A stretch of DNA of 19,644 nucleotides from Chloroflexota bacterium (GTDB taxonomy: Bacteria > Chloroflexota > Dehalococcoidia > JACQTR01). The notes under the pieces were generated by a model that had not been told where the DNA came from, ran no database searches, and worked only from the letters and a program-made list of their open reading frames with translations. Position 1 is the stretch's first letter. Each line of letters starts with the position of its first letter. The stretch is from NCBI GenBank assembly GCA_016210705.1, contig JACQTR010000062.1:1-19644 (forward strand). Direction: 5' to 3'. Both the position numbers and the translations under genes were made by a program. Below are positions 6,655 through 14,447 of this stretch, piece after piece.

Positions 6655-7095
6655 CTAAGCCTCCCGACTAGCCTTCTTATCTTTAAGTACCTGGGATTGA
6701 TGAGGATGGGTATCCCCAGGGTATACCTTTAGACGACGCATCATGATCCTCCCTAAACGGTTATGAGGAATCATGCCCCACACCGCATGCTGGATAACCC
6801 GAGTGGGGTAGGTTTCCAGCATACCTGTCAAGCTGGTGCTCTTTAGTCCACCGGGGTATTGAGAATGACGATAGTAGAGCTTCTGATCCATCTTTCCGCC
6901 GGTTACCCGCACCTTGGCTGCATTTATGACTATAACATAATCGCCCATACCCAAATGGGGGGCATAAAGGGTCTTATGCTTCCCAATAAGCAGGTTGGCG
7001 ACCCGGCTAGCCAGCCGGCCCAAAACCATGTCGGAGGCATCAATGACATGCCACTGACGTTGTATATCCGAAGCTTTAGTACTATAGGTAATCAT
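6655..7095 (-). CDS. rplM: 50S ribosomal protein L13
   Basis: L13 is an early-assembling 50S protein. The 146-residue product begins with the usual TYSTKASDIQRQWHVIDASD pattern and contains LGRLASRVA, GKHKTLYAPH, DYVIVINA, the YRHSQYPGG block and MIPHNRLGR. ATG 7095 is preceded by AGGGGGC. The first 14 bases overlap the 3' end of truA, so translation is probably coupled. The rplM-rpsI pair follows the widely conserved order, and the rpsI start is one base beyond the rplM stop. Confidence 0.97.
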   Translation of the reverse strand: MITYSTKASDIQRQWHVIDASDMVLGRLASRVANLLIGKHKTLYAPHLGMGDYVIVINAAKVRVTGGKMDQKLYYRHSQYPGGLKSTSLTGMLETYPTRVIQHAVWGMIPHNRLGRIMMRRLKVYPGDTHPHQSQVLKDKKASREA

Positions 7096-7852
7096 CGCCC
7101 CCTACCTTAGGCAACAGATCACCGTAATCGACCCCCATTAAGCACAAGCCGTGAGCGGGCGCCGTTGGCCCGGCTAACCCTGGCCTTCTTGACTCTAGCA
7201 TCTCCTCAATCGCCTCCATTGGCAAATCACCTCTGCCTACCCGAATCAATGCCCCCGCCGTTCTGCGCACCTGATGCGGCAAAAAAGAGCTGGCTGCCAT
7301 CTCGAAGAACACAATCGCTCTCTCTCGCCAAACCCTTGCCTCATAAACCGTGCGGATTGTGGACCTCTTCCCCATAGACTCGCTAAAGGCAGCGAAGTCA
7401 TGGGTACCTACCAAGGCCTGACAGGCCCCATCCATTGCTTTCCAATCCAAAGAGCAGGGCTCAAAATAGCTATAATGCCGCCACAAAGGAGAGGGGGAAA
7501 GCCCGTTATAGACAGTGTAAATGTACCGTCGACAGCATGCGCCATATCGAGCGTGGAAATCATCTCCCACTGGATAGGCCGACCTAACGGCGATATCGTC
7601 GGGCAAATAGTAATTGAGGGCTTTTACCCAGGTCTCCGGTCCCAAGCCCGATTCTAGGTCAAAGGCAACCACCTGACCCTTAGCATGAACACCAGCGTCG
7701 GTACGGCTAGCAGCCACAATGTTCAACCTCTTTTGGTTCACCTTAGCCACGGCTAGCTCCACCTCTTCCTGGATGGTGGGCGACTGCGCTTGAATCTGAA
7801 AGCCATGATAACGGGTGCCATCGTATTCCAAAACCAGCGCCATCCGGCCCAT
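7082..7852 (-). CDS. truA: tRNA pseudouridine(38-40) synthase
   Basis: TruA converts uridines 38-40 of the tRNA anticodon stem to pseudouridine. The 256-residue length is typical. LEYDGTRYHGFQ opens the protein, and SRTDAGVHAKGQV holds the catalytic aspartate (Asp52). The RYIYTVYNG, GTHDFAAF and FLPHQVRR segments are also typical. The ATG at 7852 has AGGGA a few bases upstream; a second in-frame ATG at 7843 (three residues later) is a possible alternative and matches family N-termini equally well. It begins shortly after the rplQ stop and overlaps rplM by 14 bases. The position rplQ-truA-rplM-rpsI is common in Firmicutes and Chloroflexota; the ecf transporter genes often found between rplQ and truA are absent. 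Confidence 0.95.
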   Translation of the reverse strand: MGRMALVLEYDGTRYHGFQIQAQSPTIQEEVELAVAKVNQKRLNIVAASRTDAGVHAKGQVVAFDLESGLGPETWVKALNYYLPDDIAVRSAYPVGDDFHARYGACCRRYIYTVYNGLSPSPLWRHYSYFEPCSLDWKAMDGACQALVGTHDFAAFSESMGKRSTIRTVYEARVWRERAIVFFEMAASSFLPHQVRRTAGALIRVGRGDLPMEAIEEMLESRRPGLAGPTAPAHGLCLMGVDYGDLLPKVGGDDYL

Positions 7853-7859
7853 TTCATCC

Positions 7860-8213
7860 CTATTCTACTAATTCCAACTGAACTAACGGAGCGTTATCGC
7901 CCTGGCGCGGGCCCAGCTTCAGGATACGGGTATAGCCCCCACCCCTTTGGGCATAACGAGAGCCCAATTCCGAAAAGACCTTTTCCACCACCTTCTTATC
8001 TGTAACCATAGTCAAAGCTTGACGCCGAGCGTGGAGACTTCCCTCTTTACCCAAAGTTATGACCTTCTCCACCAACCGTTTCGCCTCTTTGGCCTTGGCC
8101 TCGGTGGTCTTGATCTTTTCATAGCGCAATAAGTCAGTCGCCAGGTTTCGATACAGAGCCAAGCGATGATCTGTGGGCCGGCTTAGCTTCCGACCATCAA
8201 TCCGGTGTCTCAT
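7860..8213 (-). CDS. rplQ: 50S ribosomal protein L17
   Basis: L17 sits near the peptide exit tunnel on the 50S surface. The 117-residue length and the motifs MRHR, the LSRPTDHRLALYRNL block, TTEAKAKEAKRLVEK and GGGYTRILKLGPRQGDNAPLV are diagnostic. ATG 8213 lies inside the 3' end of rpoA (17-base overlap), so translation is probably coupled to that of RNA polymerase alpha; the local ribosome site (AGAAGAG) is weak and close to the start. rpoA-rplQ adjacency is almost universal in bacteria. Confidence 0.97.
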   Translation of the reverse strand: MRHRIDGRKLSRPTDHRLALYRNLATDLLRYEKIKTTEAKAKEAKRLVEKVITLGKEGSLHARRQALTMVTDKKVVEKVFSELGSRYAQRGGGYTRILKLGPRQGDNAPLVQLELVE

Positions 8214-9189
8214 TCTCTTCTAGGTCTCCCTCGGCCTCGGTCTCCTCCGACTCATTATGCGGTGGTTTCTCAGGGAAGAAACCTAAGGCCCGAAGTTTAT
8301 CTTGTAACTCATCCAAAGATTTTTGGCCAAAATTCTTTATGGCCAATAGATCCTCCACACTGGTCTCCAAAACCTCACCCACCCGAGCTAAATTGCTACG
8401 ACGTAGACAGTTTAGGGTACGGGCGGAAAGCCCCAGATCCTCGATGGGCATATTGTAACGCTCAGGAGGCAAGGAAGTGCTCCTCTTAGACCTACCTTTA
8501 ACCGGAGCTGGCCCCTCCAGCTCACCAAAATAGGACAACTCCTGGATCAATATCTGGGCGCTACTACTCACCGCGTGTGCCGGCGATATCGTCCCATCCG
8601 TCCACACCTCCAGGATTAGGCGATCGTAATTGGTAAGCTGGCCTACTCGAGTATGTTCCACCTTGTAGCTAACCCTACGAACGGGGGTAAATATGGCATC
8701 CACAGGAATTACCCCTATTGGTAGGCTATCCCTTTCCCCTGCCGGTACATAACCCTTACCTCGTTCCACATTAAGCTCCACACTTAACCTAGCCTCTGGA
8801 GAATCCAAAGTGACCAGATGGAGCTCAGGGTTCACAATCTCGAAGTCGGCAGTGAGAGTAATATCGGCAGCAGTGACTTCTCCCTCTCCCATCACCTGTA
8901 TGGTCAACCTACCTGGCCGATTGGAGAGAGAACGTAACCGAAGCTGCTTGATGTTGAGAATAAATTCGGTGACGTCCTCCTTGGCATGGGAAATAACGGA
9001 AAACTCATGTTGTATCCCATCTATCCTAACCCAAGTGACTGCTGTTCCTTCCAAAGAACTAAGGAGAACCCGCCGTAAGGCATTCCCTACAGTAATGCCA
9101 AATCCGGGCTCCAAAGGTTTAGCCTCAAAACGGGCGTAATTTTCAGAGCTAGCTACACATTCAATTTGAGGAATTACCTGGTCAACCAA
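8197..9189 (-). CDS. rpoA: DNA-directed RNA polymerase alpha subunit
   Basis: Alpha dimerises to start RNA polymerase assembly, and its C-terminal domain contacts UP elements and activators. The N-terminal domain shows FEAKPLEPGFGITVGNALRR and the block LLSSLEGTAV; DRLILEVWTDG is typical of the dimerisation domain. The C-terminal domain (about residues 248-306) carries PIEDLGLSARTLNCLRRS, VGEVLE and IKNFGQKSLDEL. The acidic tail (EESETEAEGDLEEN) makes it 330 residues, a little longer than usual. The start is TTG at 9189, with GGGGGTGAT as ribosome site; no ATG or GTG alternative exists near the conserved N-terminus. It overlaps rplQ by 17 bases and follows rpsD by 24. Confidence 0.97.
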   Translation of the reverse strand: MVDQVIPQIECVASSENYARFEAKPLEPGFGITVGNALRRVLLSSLEGTAVTWVRIDGIQHEFSVISHAKEDVTEFILNIKQLRLRSLSNRPGRLTIQVMGEGEVTAADITLTADFEIVNPELHLVTLDSPEARLSVELNVERGKGYVPAGERDSLPIGVIPVDAIFTPVRRVSYKVEHTRVGQLTNYDRLILEVWTDGTISPAHAVSSSAQILIQELSYFGELEGPAPVKGRSKRSTSLPPERYNMPIEDLGLSARTLNCLRRSNLARVGEVLETSVEDLLAIKNFGQKSLDELQDKLRALGFFPEKPPHNESEETEAEGDLEENETPD

Positions 9190-9213
9190 AATATCACCCC
9201 CAACCTGTCAACC

Positions 9214-9837
9214 TCATCGTGAGTAGTAGGCCACAATTTCATGTTCATCAATCGTGACCTCAATATCCTCTCGAGCGGGAAAGGCTAAAACTCGGCCGCG
9301 AAGATTCTCCATATCCAACTCTAACCAACTGGGAACGGCCTTATTTTTAATCTCTTCAGCCATCATTTGGTAATACTCTAAATTAGAGCTACCCTCTTTC
9401 CAAGCGATGACATTCCCCACCTTGACCTCGAAGGAGGGGATATTAGTCACCCGACCATTGACGGTGATGAAACCGTGTCGAACCCATTGCCGCGCCTGAC
9501 GCCGAGAACCGGCGAAGCCCAAGCGATAGACCACATTATCCAGACGCAGTTCCAGAAGCTGAAGCAAGTTTTCTCCGGTGATGCCCGCCCGCTGCATCGC
9601 CCTTTGGAAGTAACGGCGAAATTGGCGCTCCAGAAGGCCATAGCTATAGCGTGCCTTCTGCTTCTCCCTAAGCTGCAAACCCCGTTCCGATAACTTGCGC
9701 CGACGAACAGCGTGTTGGCCCGGTGGCCCGGGACGGCGCTCCAAAGCACACTTAGGTCCCCAACAACGGGCTCTCAAGCCCAGCTTTTCGCCAAATCGGC
9801 GGCATAGCTTACACGCCGGACCTATATAACGAGCCAA
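9214..9837 (-). CDS. rpsD: 30S ribosomal protein S4, zinc-binding (C+) form
   Basis: S4 nucleates assembly of the 30S body on 16S rRNA. The 207-residue protein has four N-terminal cysteines (residues 9, 12, 25, 30; CKLC and CWGPKC) that define the zinc-binding form, then ERRPGPPGQH, YGLLERQFRRYF, and an S4 RNA-binding domain (LELRLDNVVYRLGFAGSRRQ region, then HGFITVNG). The start is TTG at 9837, with a near-perfect AAGGAGGT 5 bases upstream just after the rpsK stop. An out-of-frame ATG touches that ribosome site and is too close to be used. Order rpsM-rpsK-rpsD-rpoA-rplQ is the classical alpha operon. Confidence 0.97.
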   Translation of the reverse strand: MARYIGPACKLCRRFGEKLGLRARCWGPKCALERRPGPPGQHAVRRRKLSERGLQLREKQKARYSYGLLERQFRRYFQRAMQRAGITGENLLQLLELRLDNVVYRLGFAGSRRQARQWVRHGFITVNGRVTNIPSFEVKVGNVIAWKEGSSNLEYYQMMAEEIKNKAVPSWLELDMENLRGRVLAFPAREDIEVTIDEHEIVAYYSR

Positions 9838-9852
9838 TACATACCTCCTTAA

Positions 9853-10248
9853 TTACACCCGACGCCGCTTGGGGGGACGGCAACCGTTATGGGGTATAGG
9901 GGTCACATCCCTTATACTAACCACTTCGATGCCCGCTGCCTGAATAGAACGAATAGCCGCCTCCCGACCACTTCCTGGCCCCTTTATGTAAACTTCCACC
10001 TGACGTAGACCATGCTCCATAGCCTTCCGAGCCGTCACGTCGGCTGCCATCTGAGCGGCATAAGGGGTGCCTTTGCGCGATCCTTTGAACCCTGCCGTTC
10101 CCGAGCTACCCCAAGCTATGACGTTGCCATTGGGATCGGTGAGGGTTATCAAAGTATTATTGAAGGTAGACTGGATAAAGGCCCGACCCCGCGGAACCGA
10201 CTTCCGTTCCCGTCTTCGGCCCCGAGGAGCCCGTTTTCTTTCCACCAT
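9853..10248 (-). CDS. rpsK: 30S ribosomal protein S11
   Basis: S11 lies on the 30S platform next to the Shine-Dalgarno helix. The 131 residues include AFIQSTFNNTLITLTDPNGN, WGSSGTAGFKGSRKGTPYAAQ, AADVTARKAMEHG and the C-terminal DVTPIPHNGCRPPKRRRV, all typical. ATG 10248 is used; the ribosome site is weak (GGGGAGAG is about a dozen bases away). It lies 24 bases after rpsM and 15 before rpsD, with the strong rpsD ribosome site beginning just after its stop. Confidence 0.97.
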   Translation of the reverse strand: MVERKRAPRGRRRERKSVPRGRAFIQSTFNNTLITLTDPNGNVIAWGSSGTAGFKGSRKGTPYAAQMAADVTARKAMEHGLRQVEVYIKGPGSGREAAIRSIQAAGIEVVSIRDVTPIPHNGCRPPKRRRV

Positions 10249-10272
10249 AACTTTCTTACTCTCCCCGCTTAG

Positions 10273-10656
10273 TTATTTTTTGGCCACCGCTCGTCTACGT
10301 CCAGCCACCGTTTTGCGCGCCCCCCGCTTGGTTCGAGCGTTGGTCCGAGTGCGTTGCCCATGGGCCGGCAACCCCCGCCGGTGGCGAAGGCCCCTGTAAC
10401 TACCGACTTCAGTAAGCCGCTTAATGTTGAGATTTAACTCCCGACGCAGGTCTCCTTCCACCACATATCCCTGGTCAATAACTTCGCGCAGGCGAGACAC
10501 CTCATCGTCCATCAAATCCCGTACACGGGTATCAGGATTTACCCCCGTCTGTGCCAGGACCTTGCGACTTAGAGCAGGTCCAATGCCATAAATATAACGT
10601 AGCGCAATCTCCACTCGTTTTTCCCTAGGTATGTCAACGCCAGCAATACGGGCCAT
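10273..10656 (-). CDS. rpsM: 30S ribosomal protein S13
   Basis: S13 is a 30S head protein that contacts the 50S subunit and P-site tRNA. The 127-residue product begins ARIAGVDIPREKRVEIALRY, continues with IYGIGPALSRKVL, and ends in the conserved basic stretch GLRHRRGLPAHGQRTRTNAR then TKRGARKTV. ATG 10656 has an excellent AAGGAGGAG ribosome site. It follows rpmJ by 18 bases. The identification is certain. Confidence 0.97.
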   Translation of the reverse strand: MARIAGVDIPREKRVEIALRYIYGIGPALSRKVLAQTGVNPDTRVRDLMDDEVSRLREVIDQGYVVEGDLRRELNLNIKRLTEVGSYRGLRHRRGLPAHGQRTRTNARTKRGARKTVAGRRRAVAKK

Positions 10657-10674
10657 GGCTCCTCCTTCCCCGGC

Positions 10675-10788
10675 TCAACCTTGCCTCTGTTTATGCTTAG
10701 GGTTTTCGCAAATAACCCTCACTACACCCTCGCGTTTCACAATCTTGCACTTGTCGCAGCGAACCTTTACTGAGGCTCTTACTTTCAC
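10675..10788 (-). CDS. rpmJ: 50S ribosomal protein L36, zinc-binding (C+) form
   Basis: This 37-residue gene is easily missed because of its size. Read on the minus strand from GTG 10788 it begins MKVRASVKVRCDKCKIV and ends CENPKHKQRQG. The zinc ligands are intact: CDKC, then a third Cys 12 residues later, and His after four more (C-x2-C-x12-C-x4-H). The start has AGGAGA 5 bases upstream and sits in a TAAAGGTG context. It lies between infA (16-base gap) and rpsM (18-base gap), its standard place. L36 helps organise 23S rRNA at the base of the L7/L12 stalk. Confidence 0.96.
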   Translation of the reverse strand: MKVRASVKVRCDKCKIVKREGVVRVICENPKHKQRQG

Positions 10789-10804
10789 CTTTATCTCCTG
10801 AACA

Positions 10805-11023
10805 TTACTTGAAACGATAGGTGATCCTTCCCCGGCTTAGGTCATAAGGAGATAGCTCCACCAACACCCTATCCCCGGGCAGAATCCTGATATAATGAAG
10901 CCGGATCTTGCCTGAAACATGGGCCAATACCCGATGTCCCGTGGCTAACTCCACTCGAAACGTGGCGTTGGGCAGAGGCTCTACCACCGTTCCCTCAACT
11001 TCAATAGTCTCCTTTTTAGGCAC
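10805..11023 (-). CDS. infA: Translation initiation factor IF-1
   Basis: IF-1 binds the 30S A site during initiation. The 72-residue product is a single S1-like OB fold: KKETIEVEGTVVEPLPNATF, RVLAHVSGKIR, IRILPGDRV and ELSPYDLSRGRITYR are all typical. The start is GTG at 11023, with AGAGG upstream and the TAAAGGTG context shared with rpmJ, rpmD and coaE. It follows the adk-map gene by 21 bases. The order map-infA-rpmJ-rpsM is widespread in Gram-positive bacteria and Chloroflexota. Confidence 0.97.
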   Translation of the reverse strand: MPKKETIEVEGTVVEPLPNATFRVELATGHRVLAHVSGKIRLHYIRILPGDRVLVELSPYDLSRGRITYRFK

Positions 11024-11044
11024 CTTTACCTCTCACCAAGTTCC

Positions 11045-12472
11045 TTAAGATAGAGTGAGGATCTCCGCCTCGCCATCACTGATGGCGATGGTGTGCTCAA
11101 AATGGGCGGAAAGGCTACCATCGGCGGTCACCACTGTCCATCCATTGGAGGTTACCTTGGTGGCCCAATCCCCAGCGTTAACCATGGGCTCCAGGGCTAA
11201 TGTCATGCCGCGGCGTAAAAGTGGCCCCCTACTGGCAACCCCAAAATTTGGGACTTGCGGCTCTTCATGCATGTCCTGACCAATGCCATGACCTACGTAC
11301 TCCCGTACCACCGAAAAACCTCTAGATTCCACATAGTACTGAATGACCGCCGAGACGTCCCCCAAATGACAACCATGTCGGGCAGCCCCGATCCCTGTCT
11401 CTAGTGCACCCCTAGTGGCTTCAATTAAGGCTTGGGCCTTCGTACTAATCTTACCCACACCCACTGTCACCGCTGCATCGGCCTGGTAACCTTGGTAGAT
11501 GGCCCCCACGTCCAGGCTTACAATATCCCCTTCTTTCAACACTCGTTCTCCTGGGATGCCATGAACCACTTCTTCGTTCACTGAAACACACAAAGAGGCC
11601 GGGAAACCATGATACCCCTTAAAGGAAGGACGAGCCCGGCGCTTAGCCATTTCTTCCACCACAATAGCCTCAAACTCCCCTGTAGCCATCCCTGGTTTTA
11701 CAGCCCGAACCAAAGCCGCCAAGGTGTCAGCTACAACTTTGCCCGCCTCACGCATCAAAGTAAGCTCTGAGGGCGACTTGATGATTATTCCACTATCCCT
11801 CACCTTTAACTGAGGCCCTTCCTTGAATTTTCCTAAAGTGGCCAATAAAGACCGGCCAACCACATCCACCTCTTGCTCCCCATCTATCTCTGCCAGCTTC
11901 CCTAACCGAGTATAGTACTCAATGAGGGGCATGGTCTCGGCAAAATATACCTCTAATCGCTTTTGGGCTGTCTCTCTAGAATCATCAGCCCGTTGATAAA
12001 GCTCGCCGCCGCACCTGTCACAGCGACCAGCCACCCAAGGCGGGGCTGAATTTAGGTTATAGGGAGCTTGGCAAACCCGACAAATCCAACGTCCTCCTAA
12101 ACGGCGGAGCAGCTCTTCTTCCGAAACCTTAATATATAATACCAAATCAATGGCTAACCCTTTAGCCGCTAGCGCCTCATCCAGGGCCTGAGCCTGCCCC
12201 AAGGTTCGCGGAAAACCATCCAGAATATACCCAGCGCTCTTCTCGCTAGTAGCCCCTAGGCGCTCTAAAACGACTTGGATAGCCACCTCATCGGGTACAA
12301 GCACCCCCCTTTCCATGTAGTCCTTTACCATATTCCCCAAAGGGGTACCGCTATTTTGGGCCTGGCGGAAAATATCGCCCGAGGCTAGATGGGTTAACCC
12401 CAACTCCTGAGACAAAAAAACAGCTTGTGTTCCCTTACCGGCCCCAGGAGCCCCCAACAGGATTATATACAA
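11045..12472 (-). CDS. Bifunctional adenylate kinase-type I methionine aminopeptidase fusion
   Basis: One 475-residue frame encodes two complete enzymes normally made by adjacent genes adk and map. Residues 1-213 are adenylate kinase: P-loop GAPGAGKGT (7-15), LDGFPR (84-89), and a zinc-type LID with cysteines at 131, 134, 151 and 154. Residues 228-475 are methionine aminopeptidase: HGIPGE at 304, and five metal ligands Asp321, Asp332, His395, Glu428 and Glu459, whose mutual spacing matches E. coli MAP exactly. The linker is only about 15 residues. I place the start at TTG 12472, with AAGGAG (12478-12483) 5 bases upstream; a reading extended to 12529 would overlap secY and adds non-homologous residues. 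Both active sites look intact. A GTG at 11803 could also start a free aminopeptidase. A base-level assembly error at the junction is the main alternative. Confidence 0.88.
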   Translation of the reverse strand: MYIILLGAPGAGKGTQAVFLSQELGLTHLASGDIFRQAQNSGTPLGNMVKDYMERGVLVPDEVAIQVVLERLGATSEKSAGYILDGFPRTLGQAQALDEALAAKGLAIDLVLYIKVSEEELLRRLGGRWICRVCQAPYNLNSAPPWVAGRCDRCGGELYQRADDSRETAQKRLEVYFAETMPLIEYYTRLGKLAEIDGEQEVDVVGRSLLATLGKFKEGPQLKVRDSGIIIKSPSELTLMREAGKVVADTLAALVRAVKPGMATGEFEAIVVEEMAKRRARPSFKGYHGFPASLCVSVNEEVVHGIPGERVLKEGDIVSLDVGAIYQGYQADAAVTVGVGKISTKAQALIEATRGALETGIGAARHGCHLGDVSAVIQYYVESRGFSVVREYVGHGIGQDMHEEPQVPNFGVASRGPLLRRGMTLALEPMVNAGDWATKVTSNGWTVVTADGSLSAHFEHTIAISDGEAEILTLS

Positions 12473-12477
12473 ACTGT

Positions 12478-12483
12478 CTCCTT
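12478..12483 (-). promoter_or_regulatory. Ribosome binding site fixing the TTG start of adk-map
   Basis: AAGGAG on the minus strand overlaps the secY stop codon and sits 5 bases before TTG 12472. The residues after this TTG (YIILLGAPGAGKG) are where adenylate kinases normally begin. This decides against the longer reading from 12529. Confidence 0.85.
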
Positions 12484-13811
12484 CAACGAATGAAACCCTC
12501 GTAACGGCGCATGAGAAGCTGAGCTTCAAGTTGTCTCATAGTATCCAGAACGACTCCGACCACGATGAGAAGGCCGGTGCTGCTCAAGGTGATAGCCTGC
12601 ACATTGGTCACCTTTTGCACAAAAAAGGGCATTACGGCCACCACTCCCAAGAATATAGCTCCACCCCAAGTTATCCGCATCAGCACCCGGTTTAAGTAAT
12701 CCGCGGTAGGTCGTCCAGGACGTATTCCTGGCACGAAGCCTCCGTTCTTTTGAAGGTTTTCCGCTATATTCTGTTGCTGAAAGACTACCATTGTATAAAA
12801 GAAGGTGAAGGCCACCACCAAAATAAAAAAAACAGCCCAATAAAACAGCCCCGTGCTATCAAAGAGCCTACGCACAAAATCGGCGCTGCTGGCCACCCAG
12901 GAAGTCTGGGCCGTGGTAAAGTAACTGGCCATAGTCCCCGGGAAGATCATGAGGGACATGGCGAAAATGAGAGGAATCATACCGGCCGAGTTCACGCGTA
13001 AAGGGATGTGGCTGGCTCCAGACTGGCGGTACATCCTGCCCCCTCGAATCAAACTACGGGCGTACTGAACAGGAATACGCCGCTGTGCCTCCTGAAATAC
13101 AACTATAGCGAACACGATAGCCAGACCTAAAATACCAAATAGGATGAGCCCCCCCAGATTGCCCCCACCTAAGAAACCCTGGCCGATCATGGAGGGGAAG
13201 GTAGCCACAATGCCTCCAAAGATTATCAACGACACGCCGTTACCGATCCCACGCTCGGTTATAAGCTCCCCTAGCCAAACCAAGAACACCGTTCCCGCCG
13301 TCATGGATAGGACCATGGCCACTGTGGGCATTAGGCGGGGGCCCGAGAGACCCACCCCCGTCAACACCCCCTGGCTCTGGAAAAGGATCAACTGCCCGTA
13401 ACCTTGAAGGGCGGCCAGCGGTATAGTCATCCAATGGGTGTAACGATTGATCTGATTTCGGCCCGCCTCCCCTTCTTTGGATAGGGCCTCTAACCGGGGG
13501 ACCACTGGCACCAGTAACTGCATTATGATGGAGGCAGTTATATAGGGGTAAACACCCATGGAGGCTATGCTCAGATTGGCCATAGCCCCTCCACTGAAGA
13601 GGTTTAACATTCCCAATAGTTGACTCTGGTCGAAGATGCGCCGAAGGGCCTCTGTGTCCACGCCGGGCACTGGGATCTGAGCCACAAAGCGAAAGATGAC
13701 CAATATGGCAAAGGTAAACAGCAACTTACGCCTCAGGTCGGCCTGACCGAAGGCATCCACCATGGCCTGCAATAGTTGCGGTCTACTAGTTGTTTGCGCT
13801 TGTCGAATCAA
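12483..13811 (-). CDS. secY: Preprotein translocase subunit SecY
   Basis: SecY is the channel subunit of the SecYEG translocon. The 442-residue protein shows the usual ten hydrophobic segments, with RRKLLFTFAILVIFR at the first membrane segment, IPVPGVDTEALRRIF, GGAMANLSIASMGVYPYITASI (plug region), ITERGIGNGVSLIIF, QRRIPVQYARS and NLQKNGGFVPGIRPGRPT near the end. The start is taken as TTG 13811, 4 bases after GGTGGAG inside rplO, which gives a 26-base overlap. A start at a later TTG or ATG, nearer the usual family N-terminus, cannot be excluded, but neither has a ribosome site. Position rplO-secY-adk is standard for the spc operon. Confidence 0.95.
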   Translation of the reverse strand: MIRQAQTTSRPQLLQAMVDAFGQADLRRKLLFTFAILVIFRFVAQIPVPGVDTEALRRIFDQSQLLGMLNLFSGGAMANLSIASMGVYPYITASIIMQLLVPVVPRLEALSKEGEAGRNQINRYTHWMTIPLAALQGYGQLILFQSQGVLTGVGLSGPRLMPTVAMVLSMTAGTVFLVWLGELITERGIGNGVSLIIFGGIVATFPSMIGQGFLGGGNLGGLILFGILGLAIVFAIVVFQEAQRRIPVQYARSLIRGGRMYRQSGASHIPLRVNSAGMIPLIFAMSLMIFPGTMASYFTTAQTSWVASSADFVRRLFDSTGLFYWAVFFILVVAFTFFYTMVVFQQQNIAENLQKNGGFVPGIRPGRPTADYLNRVLMRITWGGAIFLGVVAVMPFFVQKVTNVQAITLSSTGLLIVVGVVLDTMRQLEAQLLMRRYEGFIR

Positions 13812-14253
13812 TCAACTCCACCCTTCCCCCCGCAGCTTCGATCTTCTTGCGGGCAGAGGCAGAGAATTTGTGAGCTATCACCACCAGCGGTTTACTCACG
13901 TTACCATCACCTAAGATTTTTATGGGCTGACGTGGCGATTTCACCAACCCTGCCGTTACCAATCCTTCTGGAGTCACCGGACGATCTTGCTCCCACAAAG
14001 CCAACTGCCCCAAGTTGACAATGACATACTCTCTGCGGAATGCGTTGGTGAAACCCCGTTTCTCTGGCAAACGTTGCACCAAGGGCAATTGTCCTCCCTC
14101 GAAATAGGGAGGAATCTTGCCACCGGAACGGGCCTTTTGGCCCTTATGGCCTTTCCCTGAGGTAGCCCCGTGACCACTCCCATAGCCTCTACCCAATCGC
14201 TTTGGCTTATGCCTAGCGCCGAAGGCGGGCCCTAAGTCATTCTGCCTAACCAT
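13786..14253 (-). CDS. rplO: 50S ribosomal protein L15
   Basis: L15 is a late-assembly 50S protein. The 155 residues contain the Gly/Lys-rich N-terminal extension (RLGRGYGSGHGATSGKGHKG then QKARSGG), FEGGQLPLVQRLPEKRGFTN and the C-terminal KFSASARKKIEAAGGRVE. ATG 14253 has AAGGGAG just upstream, overlapping the rpmD stop region. The 3' end overlaps the proposed secY start by 26 bases. Confidence 0.97.
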   Translation of the reverse strand: MVRQNDLGPAFGARHKPKRLGRGYGSGHGATSGKGHKGQKARSGGKIPPYFEGGQLPLVQRLPEKRGFTNAFRREYVIVNLGQLALWEQDRPVTPEGLVTAGLVKSPRQPIKILGDGNVSKPLVVIAHKFSASARKKIEAAGGRVELIDSTSANN

Positions 14254-14259
14254 TCTCCC

Positions 14260-14445
14260 TTATTCCACCTCATCCACTTTAAGTAAGTGTTTGACCTTAT
14301 CTATCATCCCTCGGATGGAAGGAACATCGTTATGTTCCACCATCTGCTGCAAGCGGCGAAATCCCAAAGCCCGTATGGTGCGCTTTTGATCCGCACGATA
14401 GCCTATGGCGCTCTTTATCCAAGTGATCCTCAATAATTTTGCCAC
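14260..14445 (-). CDS. rpmD: 50S ribosomal protein L30
   Basis: A 61-residue L30: LRITWIKSAIGYRADQKRTI, then ALGFRRL and the C-terminal MIDKVKHLLKV are typical of bacterial L30. The start is GTG at 14445. The rpsE stop TAA lies two bases before it, in the sequence TAAAGGTG, with GGCGGG upstream as a weak ribosome site, so translation is probably coupled to rpsE. It is followed six bases later by rplO. Confidence 0.96.
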   Translation of the reverse strand: MAKLLRITWIKSAIGYRADQKRTIRALGFRRLQQMVEHNDVPSIRGMIDKVKHLLKVDEVE

Positions 14446-14447
14446 CT

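Noticed and set aside
9183..9211. TTGACA on the minus strand just upstream of rpoA as an internal promoter.
   Set aside because: No acceptable -10 box is found at 16-18 bases; the region also serves as rpsD 3' end and rpoA ribosome site.
12473..12529. Longer N-terminus for the kinase-aminopeptidase gene starting at 12529.
   Set aside because: It would overlap secY by 47 bases, adds 19 residues unlike adenylate kinases, and would include the AAGGAG ribosome site that serves TTG 12472.
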